From Leifsonia sp. Root112D2 (GTDB taxonomy: Bacteria > Actinomycetota > Actinomycetes > Actinomycetales > Microbacteriaceae), in the NCBI RefSeq assembly GCF_001424905.1, contig NZ_LMCU01000001.1, positions 124,001 to 188,000 on the forward strand: a DNA stretch of 64,000 nucleotides. The letters run 5' to 3'. This document shows, one piece after another, positions 49,266-57,812 of this stretch. Under the pieces are notes generated by a model that was given only the letters and a program-made list of their open reading frames with translations, was not told the DNA's origin and made no database searches. Each line of letters opens with the position of its first letter. Within the stretch, counting starts at the first letter, position 1. Both the position numbers and the translations under genes were made by a program.

Positions 49266-50582
49266 CTACGCGCTTGTGATGCGGTCGGCGATGAGGGGGC
49301 CGCCGTCGAGCACGGGTTCGTCGGCTGAACCGATGCGCCAGGCGCCCTCGAGGGCCGCGAGCGCGCGCTCGAAGCGAGCCGGCTCATCCGCCGACAGGGT
49401 GAACAGCGGCTCGCCGGCACGCACCGTATCGCCCGGTTTGGCGTGCAGGTCGATGCCCGCCGCGTGCTGCACCGGATCCTGCTTGCGGGCGCGACCCGCG
49501 CCCAGCCTCCACGCACCGATCCCGAACGGCAGCGCCTGCTGCTCGACGAGCACGCCGTCGCGGTCCGCGAGAACCGTGTGCGTCTCCCGGGCCACCGGCA
49601 GCGCCCCGTCGGGATCGCCGCCCTGCGCCGAGATCATGGCGCGCCAGGTGTCCATGGCACGGCCGTCGGCCAGCGCGGCCTCGACATCCGCATCGGGCTG
49701 CCCGGCCAGGGCGAGCATCTCGCGAGCCAGCGCGATGGTGAGCTCCACGACATCCGCGGGTCCACCCCCGGCGAGAACCTCAACAGACTCACGCACCTCG
49801 TTGGCGTTGCCAATTGCACGGCCCAACGGCACATTCATGTTGGTGAGCAGGGCGGATGTCGCGACACCGGCATCCGTGCCCAGCTCCACCATCGTGCGTG
49901 CCAACTCCCGCGAGCGCTCGATGTCTTTGAGGAAGGCTCCCGAGCCGAACTTCACGTCGAGCACAAGAGCCCCGGTGCCCTCGGCGATCTTCTTGGACAT
50001 GATCGAGGAGGCAATGAGCGGGATCGCCTCGACGGTTCCCGTGATGTCGCGCAGGGCATAGAGCTTCTTGTCGGCGGGAGCGAGACCGCTGCCGGCCGCG
50101 CAGATGACGGCGCCGACGTCGCCGAGCTGGGCGAACATCTCCTCGTTGCTGATCTCGGCTCGCCAGCCGGGAATCGACTCGAGCTTGTCGAGGGTGCCGC
50201 CGGTGTGGCCGAGGCCGCGCCCGGAGAGTTGCGGCACGGCAACCCCGAATACCGCAACGAGCGGCGCCAGCGGCAGGGTGATCTTGTCGCCGACCCCGCC
50301 GGTGGAGTGCTTGTCGCTCGTGGGCTTGCCGAGCGCGCCGAAGCTCATGCGTTCACCGCTGGCGATCATGGCCATCGTGAGGTCTTTGATCTCGCGACGG
50401 CCCATGCCGTTGAGGAATATCGCCATGGTCATGGCGGCCATCTGCTCGTCACCGACGTAGCCGCGCGTGTACGCGTCGACGAGCCAGTTGATCTCCTCGG
50501 TGGAGAGCTCGCCGCTGTCACGCTTGGCGTGAATCAGGTCGACGGCGTCGAACGCCTCGATCGCGGGCGTCGGCTGAGTCAT
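49266..50582 (-). CDS. deoA: Thymidine phosphorylase
   Basis: 438 residues. It cleaves thymidine/deoxyuridine with phosphate to base and deoxyribose 1-phosphate. KPTSDKHSTGGVGDKITLPLA near 81-101 in pieces (phosphate and substrate residues), LSGRGLGHTGGTLDKLES near 115-132 (family signature), SIMSKKIAEGTGALVLDVKFGSGAF near 185-209 in pieces. ATG overlaps the cdd stop (ATGA), so deaminated pyrimidine nucleosides are handed on within one operon. Confidence 0.95.
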   Translation of the reverse strand: MTQPTPAIEAFDAVDLIHAKRDSGELSTEEINWLVDAYTRGYVGDEQMAAMTMAIFLNGMGRREIKDLTMAMIASGERMSFGALGKPTSDKHSTGGVGDKITLPLAPLVAVFGVAVPQLSGRGLGHTGGTLDKLESIPGWRAEISNEEMFAQLGDVGAVICAAGSGLAPADKKLYALRDITGTVEAIPLIASSIMSKKIAEGTGALVLDVKFGSGAFLKDIERSRELARTMVELGTDAGVATSALLTNMNVPLGRAIGNANEVRESVEVLAGGGPADVVELTIALAREMLALAGQPDADVEAALADGRAMDTWRAMISAQGGDPDGALPVARETHTVLADRDGVLVEQQALPFGIGAWRLGAGRARKQDPVQHAAGIDLHAKPGDTVRAGEPLFTLSADEPARFERALAALEGAWRIGSADEPVLDGGPLIADRITSA

Positions 50583-51016
50583 GCGCGTTCCGTTCCGTAT
50601 TCGTTGAGTTGACGAGGGCCGAACGCATCCGGCAACACCTCGTCGATGGTGCGGATGCCCGACACCGTTTCCAGCAGCATTCCCGGCAGCGCGTGCTCGA
50701 AGAGCAACTGCCGACAGCGGCCGCACGGCATCAGCACGTTGCCGTTGCCATCCACACAGGTGAAGGCCACGAGGTGACCGCCGCCGGTGGCATGCAGCGT
50801 GGAGACGAGGCCGCACTCGGCACACAGGGTGAGCCCGTAGCTGGCATTCTCCACGTTGCATCCGGAGATCACTCGACCGTCGCTGACCAGCGCAGCCGCC
50901 CCGACAGGAAACGTCGAGTACGGCACGTAGGCGTGAGACATGGCCTCGGCCGCGGCCGAGCGCAACGCCCCCCAGTCGATATCGCCGTTGGAGGGAACGC
51001 TGTCGAATGAACTCAT
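50579..51016 (-). CDS. cdd: Cytidine deaminase
   Basis: 145 residues, homotetrameric short form. Zinc ligands and catalytic Glu: GCNVENASYGLTLCAECG near 53-70 and MPCGRCRQLL near 95-104. It converts cytidine/deoxycytidine to uridine forms. Overlaps the permease upstream and deoA downstream by ATGA on both sides, tying nucleoside import to breakdown. Confidence 0.95.
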   Translation of the reverse strand: MSSFDSVPSNGDIDWGALRSAAAEAMSHAYVPYSTFPVGAAALVSDGRVISGCNVENASYGLTLCAECGLVSTLHATGGGHLVAFTCVDGNGNVLMPCGRCRQLLFEHALPGMLLETVSGIRTIDEVLPDAFGPRQLNEYGTERA

Positions 51017-52302
51017 GATTTGATGTACGGCTTTCCGTCTGCGGCAGGCGCCCTGGAGAGGCCGACGAGCCCGGCCACGGCGAAGATCGTGACCACGTAG
51101 GGCAGCATCAGCATGAACTCGCTCGGCACGGGCGATCCGATGACGCCGAGCGTGGTCTGCAGGTACGAGGCGAAGCCGAACAACAGCGCGGCGAGCGTGG
51201 CCCTCACCGGATGCCATCGACCGAATATCACGGCCGCCAGGGCGATGAACCCCGCGCCCGCCGTCATCTCCTTGCCGAAGGCCGGCGCCGAGACCAGGGT
51301 GAAGTACGCACCGCCGAGACCCGCGACAGCGCCGGCAAGCGCCACGTTCCAGAATCGAGTCCCGGTCACGTTGATGCCGACGGTATCGGCCGCGGTCGGA
51401 TGCTCACCAACGGCTCGCATCCGCAGCCCCCAGCGGGTGCGAAACAGGCCGAACCACACCAGGAAAACGGCGAGGTACATGAGATAGACGATCAATGACT
51501 GGTTGAAGAGCACCTGCCCGACAACAGGAATGTCGCTGAGCAGCGGGATCGGCAGCCGGCTGAGTCGGGGCGGGTCGTTCAGCAGCGGCGTATTCGCCGA
51601 CAGCACCTGCGAGAACAGGAAGCTGGTGAGTCCCGTCACGAGCACGTTCAACACGACGCCGACAATCACCTGGTCCACGAGGTACTTGATGGCGAACGCA
51701 CCCAGCACGAAGGAGACGAGCACGCCCGCCACCATGGCGCCGACAAGTCCGGCGAACACGTTGTGGGTGACGGATGCGACAACGGCCGAGACAAAAGCCC
51801 CCGCGAGCAACTGGCCCTCGATGGCAATGTTGACGACACCGGCCCGTTCGGAGATGACACCGCCGAGCGCGCCGAAGACGAGTGGCACCGACAGGCTCAC
51901 ACTGCCCAGCAGCAACCCGGTGAATGGCACGGTGTGGTTGGCCGCAGCCCAACTCAGGAACCCGAACATGAACACCACGGCGAACACGATCACGAGCCAG
52001 AGGCTCGAGGCGCCGCGCTTCCAGATCAGCCAGACGCTGAGCGCCGCCAGAATCACGAGCAGGATGGCGACGATGACGCCGGTGGCGTGCGTCGGCACGA
52101 CGAGGTTGGGCAGCGCTATGGCGTCACCGGGTTCGGTGAAACGAAAGCTGCTCTGTCCCTCGCGTGGGATGCCGATGAAGAGCACCACGGCGATGACCGC
52201 GAACACCCCCAGCGCGATGGGAGCCTTCCAGCTCTTGATCTGGGTTCTCTCGAGAGCGATCGGCCCGGCGTTCTGCTCCGAGGTGGATGCTGCTGTGCTC
52301 AT
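51013..52302 (-). CDS. ABC transporter permease, nucleoside type (YufQ/NupC-like)
   Basis: 429 residues. Permease of the BPD_transp_2 family (branched-chain amino acid/ribose/nucleoside class). A short cytoplasmic start, then about ten or eleven membrane segments; SVPLVFGALGGVISERAGVVNIAIEGQLL near 160-188 holds the typical E-x-x-G-V-x-N-I-A-I-E-G motif for contact with the ATPase. ATG at 52302 overlaps the partner permease stop. Partner permease, ATPase and BMP protein lie upstream in the same operon. Confidence 0.92.
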   Translation of the reverse strand: MSTAASTSEQNAGPIALERTQIKSWKAPIALGVFAVIAVVLFIGIPREGQSSFRFTEPGDAIALPNLVVPTHATGVIVAILLVILAALSVWLIWKRGASSLWLVIVFAVVFMFGFLSWAAANHTVPFTGLLLGSVSLSVPLVFGALGGVISERAGVVNIAIEGQLLAGAFVSAVVASVTHNVFAGLVGAMVAGVLVSFVLGAFAIKYLVDQVIVGVVLNVLVTGLTSFLFSQVLSANTPLLNDPPRLSRLPIPLLSDIPVVGQVLFNQSLIVYLMYLAVFLVWFGLFRTRWGLRMRAVGEHPTAADTVGINVTGTRFWNVALAGAVAGLGGAYFTLVSAPAFGKEMTAGAGFIALAAVIFGRWHPVRATLAALLFGFASYLQTTLGVIGSPVPSEFMLMLPYVVTIFAVAGLVGLSRAPAADGKPYIKS

Positions 52303-53561
52303 TTGGCCACCACCTCCTTCGTCACGATGGGTCGTTGTCTCTTCGGTGCGGCTCCCGGCGTGGGCAGCCTGAAGATCGCACGGATGAGTGGTGGGGCGGC
52401 AATGAACAGCACAATCAGTGACTGCACAACGAGCACGATGTCGATCGGAATGTTGTTCGCCGCCTGCATCGTGAAACTTCCGGCCTTGAGGGCGCCGAAA
52501 AGCAACCCGGCCACGAACGTGCCCCACGGGCGCGATCGCCCGAGCAGAGCTACCGTGATGGCATCGAAGCCAATGCTTGCATCCAGGTCGGCGGTGATGC
52601 CCTGCGGGAACGTGCCCAGGGCCTGGTTCACTCCGGCGAAACCGAGAAGCGCACCAGAGATCAGCATGGCCACGAAATACACGTTCTTGACGTCAATGCC
52701 CGCGACTCGCGCCGCATTCGGGTTCTCACCGACCGCGCGAAAACGAAAGCCGAGCGACGAACGGTTGAGTAGCCACCAGACGAACACGGTGGCAGCTATG
52801 ACTATGACGAACGCCCAGGTGAGGTTGTACTGACTGCCGAACAGCGACGGCATGATCGCGTTGGAGTGCATGGCTGGCGACTTGGGGTTGTTCGAACCCG
52901 GCGCCTGAAACAGGCCGGGGGTGCGCAGAAAGAACGAGAGCAGGTAGAAGGCAACGTAGTTGAGCATGATGGTCACGATGACCTCGTGTGCTCCGGTGCG
53001 CGCCTTGAGCAGTCCGGCGATGCCGCCCCAGAGCGCGCCGCCGATGAGACCGGCCGCTATCGCGACCACCAGGTGCAGAACCGGAGGAAGCGAGAATGAC
53101 CAGCCGACCCAGCCCGCGCATCCGGCGGCGATGAGAATCTGGCCGCGACCGCCGATGTTGAACATGCCCACGCGGAACGCGAGGCCCACGCCGAGGCCGC
53201 CGGCGATGAGCGGCGTCGCGAAGGTGAGGGTCTCCATGAGAGGCCGGATGCCCGCGGCGAATCCCGGACGCCGGAAGTTGTAGATCGAGCCCTGGAAGAG
53301 CGAGATATACGCGCTCGAGACCGAGTTCCAGATGGCCTGGAAGGTGTCAGACGGCCGTGAGGTGAAGTATCCTGCCGCCTTCTGCACGGTCGGGTCGGTG
53401 AACGCAATGAGGATCGCGCCTATCACCAGGGCGATGACCACGGCGAGTATCGAGATGATCACGCTGCCGCCAAGGATGTCGCGCATTGCCGTGTTCCAGC
53501 GCGACGGCGCTTCGGGGGTGGGTGTGGCGCCGGTCTTCAGCGCCGTTTCGCTCTGGCTCAT
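52299..53561 (-). CDS. ABC transporter permease, nucleoside type (YufP/NupB-like)
   Basis: 420 residues, second permease subunit of the same importer. About nine or ten membrane segments; GLGVGLAFRVGMFNIGGRGQILIAA near 120-144 carries the F-N-I-G-x-x-G-Q motif found in this half. ATGA overlaps at both ends couple it to the ATPase gene upstream and the other permease downstream. Confidence 0.92.
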   Translation of the reverse strand: MSQSETALKTGATPTPEAPSRWNTAMRDILGGSVIISILAVVIALVIGAILIAFTDPTVQKAAGYFTSRPSDTFQAIWNSVSSAYISLFQGSIYNFRRPGFAAGIRPLMETLTFATPLIAGGLGVGLAFRVGMFNIGGRGQILIAAGCAGWVGWSFSLPPVLHLVVAIAAGLIGGALWGGIAGLLKARTGAHEVIVTIMLNYVAFYLLSFFLRTPGLFQAPGSNNPKSPAMHSNAIMPSLFGSQYNLTWAFVIVIAATVFVWWLLNRSSLGFRFRAVGENPNAARVAGIDVKNVYFVAMLISGALLGFAGVNQALGTFPQGITADLDASIGFDAITVALLGRSRPWGTFVAGLLFGALKAGSFTMQAANNIPIDIVLVVQSLIVLFIAAPPLIRAIFRLPTPGAAPKRQRPIVTKEVVAK

Positions 53562-55078
53562 GCCGCGACTCCTGCGTTCATCGGACGTTCTCCGGCCATC
53601 ATGAGACCGAGCACGTCACGGGGGGTGTCTCCCGGCACGATTCCGACGATGCCGCCGCGATACATGACGGCGATGCGATCGGCCAGCGCTGCAACCTCGT
53701 CGAGTTCCGTCGAGACCACTATCACCGGCAGCCCGGCATCCCGCGTCGCGACAATGCGCTTGTGCACGAATTCGATCGAACCGACATCGAGGCCGCGCGT
53801 CGGCTGCGCGGCCACGAAGAGGCGCAGATCGCGGCTCAGCTCGCGGGCAAGCACCACCTTTTGCGCGTTGCCACCGGAGAGGCGACCGACCTTGGTCTCG
53901 ATTCCCTGGGCGCGCACATCGAACTCGCGAACCTTCGCTTCGGCGAACTCGGCCAGGTAGCCGAGCTGCAGGTTTCCGGCCTTGACGAACGGCTCTCCCG
54001 TGGACCGGTCCAGCATGAGATTCTCAGAGATGGTGAACTCCTCGACGAGCCCGTCTTCGTTGCGGTCCTCGGGAATGAACCCGACCCCCGCATCGAGCAC
54101 ACGTCGCACGCTGAGCCCCACCAAGGGCTTTCCATCAAGCGAAATGCTGCCGGTGACGCGCGGCTGCAGGCCGAGCAGCGCCTCGGTGAGCTCGGTCTGG
54201 CCGTTGCCCTGCACCCCCGCGATCGCGAGTATCTCGCCGGCTTTCACGTCGAACGAGACGCGATTGACGACCAGCTGACCGAGCGGGTCGATAACAGAAA
54301 GGTTCTCGACCACGAGTGCGGCTGCGCCCGGATGCGCCGGCTCTTTGTGCACGGTCAGCTCGACCGCGCGACCGACCATCATGGAGGCCATCTCGGTGTT
54401 CGTCGCGGTCGGCTCGACCTCTCCGACGACCTTTCCGAGCCGGATGACCGTGATGCGGTCGGCAACCTCACGCACCTCCCGCAATTTGTGCGTGATGAAG
54501 ACAATGGCTGTGCCCGACTCCTTGAGCTGGCGCATGATCTCCATGAGCTCGTCGGTCTCCTTCGGCGTGAGCACGGCCGTGGGTTCGTCGAACACGAGTA
54601 CTTTCGCGTCACGCGAGAGCGCCTTGATGATCTCGACGCGCTGCTGCACGCCGACGGGAAGATCTTCGACGAGAGCATCCGGATCGACATCGAAACCGAA
54701 GCGGGCGGAAATCTCGCGCACCCTCTCTCGCGCTGCATTGAGATCGAGGCGACCGCCGAACGTGGTCTGCTCGTTGCCCAGCATCACGTTCTCGGCCACC
54801 GTGAATACGGGGATCAGCATGAAGTGCTGGTGCACCATGCCGATGCCGGCCGCCATCGCGTCACCGGGGCCGCTGAAGTGCTGCACCGCATCATCCAGCA
54901 GGATCTCGCCGTCATCGGCCTGGTACAGGCCGTACAACACGTTCATGAGGGTGGACTTGCCTGCACCGTTCTCGCCGAGCAGACAATGGATCTCTCCCGG
55001 TTCGACCGTCAGGTCAATGTGGTCGTTGGCGACCAGGGCACCGAATCTCTTCGTGATGCCGCGAAGCTCGAGCTTCAT
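53558..55078 (-). CDS. ABC transporter ATP-binding protein, two fused domains (YufO/NupA-like)
   Basis: 506 residues, two ATPase domains in tandem as in sugar and nucleoside importers. Domain 1: Walker A GENGAGKSTLMN near 38-49, signature LPVGVQQRVEI near 140-150, Walker B VLVFDEPTAVLTP near 161-173. Domain 2: altered Walker A GVQGNGQTELTEAL near 293-306, signature LSGGNAQKVVLARELSRD near 400-417. ATG at 55078 with AAGGAAACAGC upstream. A 15 bp hairpin in the preceding gap separates it from the binding-protein gene. Confidence 0.94.
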   Translation of the reverse strand: MKLELRGITKRFGALVANDHIDLTVEPGEIHCLLGENGAGKSTLMNVLYGLYQADDGEILLDDAVQHFSGPGDAMAAGIGMVHQHFMLIPVFTVAENVMLGNEQTTFGGRLDLNAARERVREISARFGFDVDPDALVEDLPVGVQQRVEIIKALSRDAKVLVFDEPTAVLTPKETDELMEIMRQLKESGTAIVFITHKLREVREVADRITVIRLGKVVGEVEPTATNTEMASMMVGRAVELTVHKEPAHPGAAALVVENLSVIDPLGQLVVNRVSFDVKAGEILAIAGVQGNGQTELTEALLGLQPRVTGSISLDGKPLVGLSVRRVLDAGVGFIPEDRNEDGLVEEFTISENLMLDRSTGEPFVKAGNLQLGYLAEFAEAKVREFDVRAQGIETKVGRLSGGNAQKVVLARELSRDLRLFVAAQPTRGLDVGSIEFVHKRIVATRDAGLPVIVVSTELDEVAALADRIAVMYRGGIVGIVPGDTPRDVLGLMMAGERPMNAGVAA

Positions 55079-55232
55079 GCTGTTTCCTTCTCTGCTGCCC
55101 GTGCGGGTGGGCGTTGGAGGGGCCGCACAGGGCGGTCGTGGCGCGGCGTTGCGCCTACTCACCCTACCTTCGTGCGCATATGTCAGTGTGTGCTCAGATG
55201 AGCACGATGGCCATCACGTCCGCGCCAAATGG

Positions 55233-55266
55233 TGCGGGGAGGCCAGCATTCGCTGGCCTCCCCGCA
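55233..55266 (-). terminator. Intercistronic hairpin between BMP gene and ABC ATPase
   Basis: TGCGGGGAGGCCAGC, loop ATTC, GCTGGCCTCCCCGCA: perfect 15 bp stem 28 nt after the BMP stop. No T-run. Likely a partial terminator or 3-prime stabiliser giving more binding protein than transporter. Confidence 0.7.
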
Positions 55267-55293
55267 TGAGCAGTGCCGTGATCGACGCGCCCG

Positions 55294-56379
55294 CTACTGC
55301 TTGGGCGACGACGGCGAGGTGACCGTGATCGACCCGTCGATGATGCCGGCCTTGATCTTGTCGAGTTCGCCCTGCAGGCCGGGGTCAACCTTCGACGCGA
55401 AGTCGTGGAACGAGGCGAGCCCCACGCCGTCGTTCTTCAGCGTGCCGACGTACGGCGTGTTGCTGAACTTGCCGTTGGCGGCATCCTTGACGACGGCTGC
55501 TGTCGCGGAGTTCAGACCCTTCATGACCGAGGTGAGCAGGAGCGCCTTCACCGTGGGGTCGGAGACGTAGACGTCGGAGTCGACGCCCATGAGCGCGATG
55601 TCCTTGCCGGAGTCCTTGATGGCCTGGGCTGCGCTCTGGTAGATCGGGCCGCCGACGGGCATCAGCACATCGACGTTCTGGTCGATGATCGCCTTGGCCG
55701 CCTGCTTGGCCGTGTCGTTGGCGTCGAAGCCACCGGTGAAGGAACCGGTCTGCTTGTCGACGTTCCAGCCGATGACCTTGACGTCCTTCTTCTTCTGTTC
55801 GTTGAAGTACTTCACACCATCGGCGAAGCCGTCCATGAAGATGGTGACGGTCGGGAACTGCATGCCGCCGAAGGTTCCGACGACGCCGGTCTTCGAGTAG
55901 CTCGCCGCCGCATAGCCGCCGAGGAACGCCGCCTGGGCGGTGTCGAAGATAATCGGGCGAACGTTGTCTGCCTTGATCTCGTTGTCATCCACGGTGGCGA
56001 AATCGATGTCGGGGTTGGCCTTCGCCGCCTTCTCAGTCGCATCCTTCAGGTTGAAGCCGACGGAGATGATCAGGCTGCAGTTCTGGTCGACCATGCTCTG
56101 AATGTTGGGGCCGTAGTCGTTGGCGTTCTTCGACTCGGCCTTCTTGAAGCTGATGCCGAGGTCCTTAGCCGCGCTGGTCAGTCCTTCGTAGCTGGACTGG
56201 TTGAACGAGTGGTCGTCGAACCCACCGGCGTCCGAAACCATGCAGGGAAGAAAGTCGCTCTTCTTCGGGCCGCTCGACTCGTTGTTCGACGTCGGTGCGG
56301 GTGCGCAGGCCGCGAACAGCGCGATAACGCCGGCAGCGGCCAGGCCGGCGAGGCCGACCTTTCGGGCTGTGATTGTCAA
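55294..56379 (-). CDS. BMP-family substrate-binding lipoprotein
   Basis: 361 residues. TTG at 56379 has a perfect GGAGG 5 nt upstream and yields MTITARKVGLAGLAAAGVIA followed by the lipobox LFAAC; an ATG at 56406 would bury that ribosome site inside the gene. After the lipid-attached Cys comes a periplasmic-binding fold of the Bmp/Med class: VSDAGGFDDHSFNQSSYEGL near 49-68, and IISVGFNLKDATEKAA. These proteins bind purine or other nucleosides for the coupled ABC importer. First gene of the importer-salvage operon. Confidence 0.93.
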   Translation of the reverse strand: MTITARKVGLAGLAAAGVIALFAACAPAPTSNNESSGPKKSDFLPCMVSDAGGFDDHSFNQSSYEGLTSAAKDLGISFKKAESKNANDYGPNIQSMVDQNCSLIISVGFNLKDATEKAAKANPDIDFATVDDNEIKADNVRPIIFDTAQAAFLGGYAAASYSKTGVVGTFGGMQFPTVTIFMDGFADGVKYFNEQKKKDVKVIGWNVDKQTGSFTGGFDANDTAKQAAKAIIDQNVDVLMPVGGPIYQSAAQAIKDSGKDIALMGVDSDVYVSDPTVKALLLTSVMKGLNSATAAVVKDAANGKFSNTPYVGTLKNDGVGLASFHDFASKVDPGLQGELDKIKAGIIDGSITVTSPSSPKQ

Positions 56380-56429
56380 GGTGTCCTCCAGGGTGCTGGC
56401 GCGCATCCACGCGCCGATGTGTGCATAAC

Positions 56430-56488
56430 GTTACCGAGTGTTACGCAATGTTCAGGCGAGTCACTCGGCATCTTCACGTAAGCGTTAC
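56430..56488. promoter_or_regulatory. GTTAC boxes upstream of the nucleoside importer operon
   Basis: GTTAC occurs at 56430-56434, 56440-56444 and 56484-56488 in the 239 bp gap before the BMP gene (read as GTAAC on the transcribed strand). The first two are one helical turn apart. Actinobacterial regulators such as MtrA and GlnR read GTAAC-like pairs, though with a slightly wider spacing. Confidence 0.35.
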
Positions 56489-56618
56489 AAACGCGACGCC
56501 CTTTTGCACTGCTCATTTGAGCACGGCGCGCTCTCGCTGTTTGACTGGCATCCGCGGGCCACCCGCGAATGGGGGATGCTCAAAAGTCGGATGCGACGGG
56601 GCTCGACGCGAGGTCGCC

Positions 56619-57737
56619 TCAGAGCACGTCGCTGGAGCCCGAGAGCCGCAGCGCGTCGACAACGGCCTTGACCCGTTGTGCATTCTCGCTTGTTGTGACG
56701 AGCAGCGCGTCGGGCGTATCGACGACGACGATGTCTCGCACGCCGATGAGACTGATCACCCGCTTGGTCTGGCTGACCACGATGCCGCTGGAGGCATCCG
56801 CCAGCACGCGCGCATCGGCGCCGAGAATGGCCAGGTCACTCTTGCGACCGCCCGAGTTGAGACGAGAGAGCGAGGCGAAGTCGCCCACGTCGTCCCAGTC
56901 GAAGTGACCGGGAACCACCACGAGTCGGCCCGCCGCCGCCGCGGGTTCTGCGACGGCGTAGTCGATGGCGATCTTCTTCAGGGCGGGCCAGACCCGGTCG
57001 ACGACGGGGCCTCGTGCGGCGGGGTCGTCCCAGACTTCCGCGAGCTCCAGCAGACCCGCGAGCATCTCCGGCTCGGAGCGGCCGATCTCTTCGAGCAGCC
57101 GATCGGCCCGGCTGATGAACATGCTGGCGTTCCAGAGGTAGTCGCCGCCTGCGACGTAGCGCACGGCGGTCTTCAGGTCGGGCTTCTCCACAAAGGAGTC
57201 CACGGCGAGCGCGCTCGGCGCCCCCGCGATGTCGGTGGCGCCACCGGTGTGGATGTAGCCGAAGCCGATGGCCGGTTCGGTGGGCTGGATGCCGACCAGG
57301 GCGATGTAGCCGGCGTCAGCCGCCGCAGCGGCCTCCACCACCGCCTGACGGAACAGCCGCTGGTTGTTGATCACGTGGTCCGCCGCGAATGAGCCGATGA
57401 TCACACCGGGCTCGCGGCGCTCGAGGATCGCCGCGGCCAGCCCGATGGCGGCGGTCGAATCCCGAGGCTCGCTCTCGAGTACGACATTGGGGTCGGCGAG
57501 CGTCGGCAACTGCTCCTCGACGGCCGCGCGGTGCGCGCGCCCGGTGACCACCATGATGCGCTGCTCGCCGGCAAGCGGGGCAAGCCGATCCCAGGTGTCG
57601 CGCAAGATGGTCTGGCCGCTGCCGGTGAGGTCGTGCAGAAACTTGGGCGCATCCGCCCGGGAGAGAGGCCACAGGCGCGAGCCGATGCCGCCGGCCGGAA
57701 TCACACTGTAGAAGCGGTCCATCGCGGTGTGGGTCAT
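56619..57737 (-). CDS. manC: Mannose-1-phosphate guanylyltransferase
   Basis: 372 residues, short form without the isomerase domain. Nucleotidyl-transferase motif PAGGIGSRLWPLSRADAPKF near 14-33, FAADHVI near 117-123, and FVEKPDLKTA near 184-193. Makes GDP-mannose from GTP and mannose 1-phosphate. TATCGT lies 7 nt before the ATG. Divergent from the mannosyltransferase that would use the product. M. tuberculosis has its counterpart (Rv3264c) in the rmlD neighbourhood. Confidence 0.93.
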   Translation of the reverse strand: MTHTAMDRFYSVIPAGGIGSRLWPLSRADAPKFLHDLTGSGQTILRDTWDRLAPLAGEQRIMVVTGRAHRAAVEEQLPTLADPNVVLESEPRDSTAAIGLAAAILERREPGVIIGSFAADHVINNQRLFRQAVVEAAAAADAGYIALVGIQPTEPAIGFGYIHTGGATDIAGAPSALAVDSFVEKPDLKTAVRYVAGGDYLWNASMFISRADRLLEEIGRSEPEMLAGLLELAEVWDDPAARGPVVDRVWPALKKIAIDYAVAEPAAAAGRLVVVPGHFDWDDVGDFASLSRLNSGGRKSDLAILGADARVLADASSGIVVSQTKRVISLIGVRDIVVVDTPDALLVTTSENAQRVKAVVDALRLSGSSDVL

Positions 57738-57744
57738 GCCGTAT

Positions 57745-57750
57745 ACGATA
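57745..57750 (-). promoter_or_regulatory. Predicted -10 box for leaderless manC mRNA
   Basis: TATCGT, 7 nt (ATACGGC), then ATG. Confidence 0.45.
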
Positions 57751-57800
57751 CCCGTGCCCCCGGTTCATTCGGCGTTCACGGGGGCGCAACCGGCGGCCCA

Positions 57801-57806
57801 TAGCCT
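57801..57806 (+). promoter_or_regulatory. Predicted -10 box for leaderless mannosyltransferase mRNA
   Basis: TAGCCT, 6 nt (CGCATC), then ATG of the gene at 57813. Confidence 0.45.
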
Positions 57807-57812
57807 CGCATC

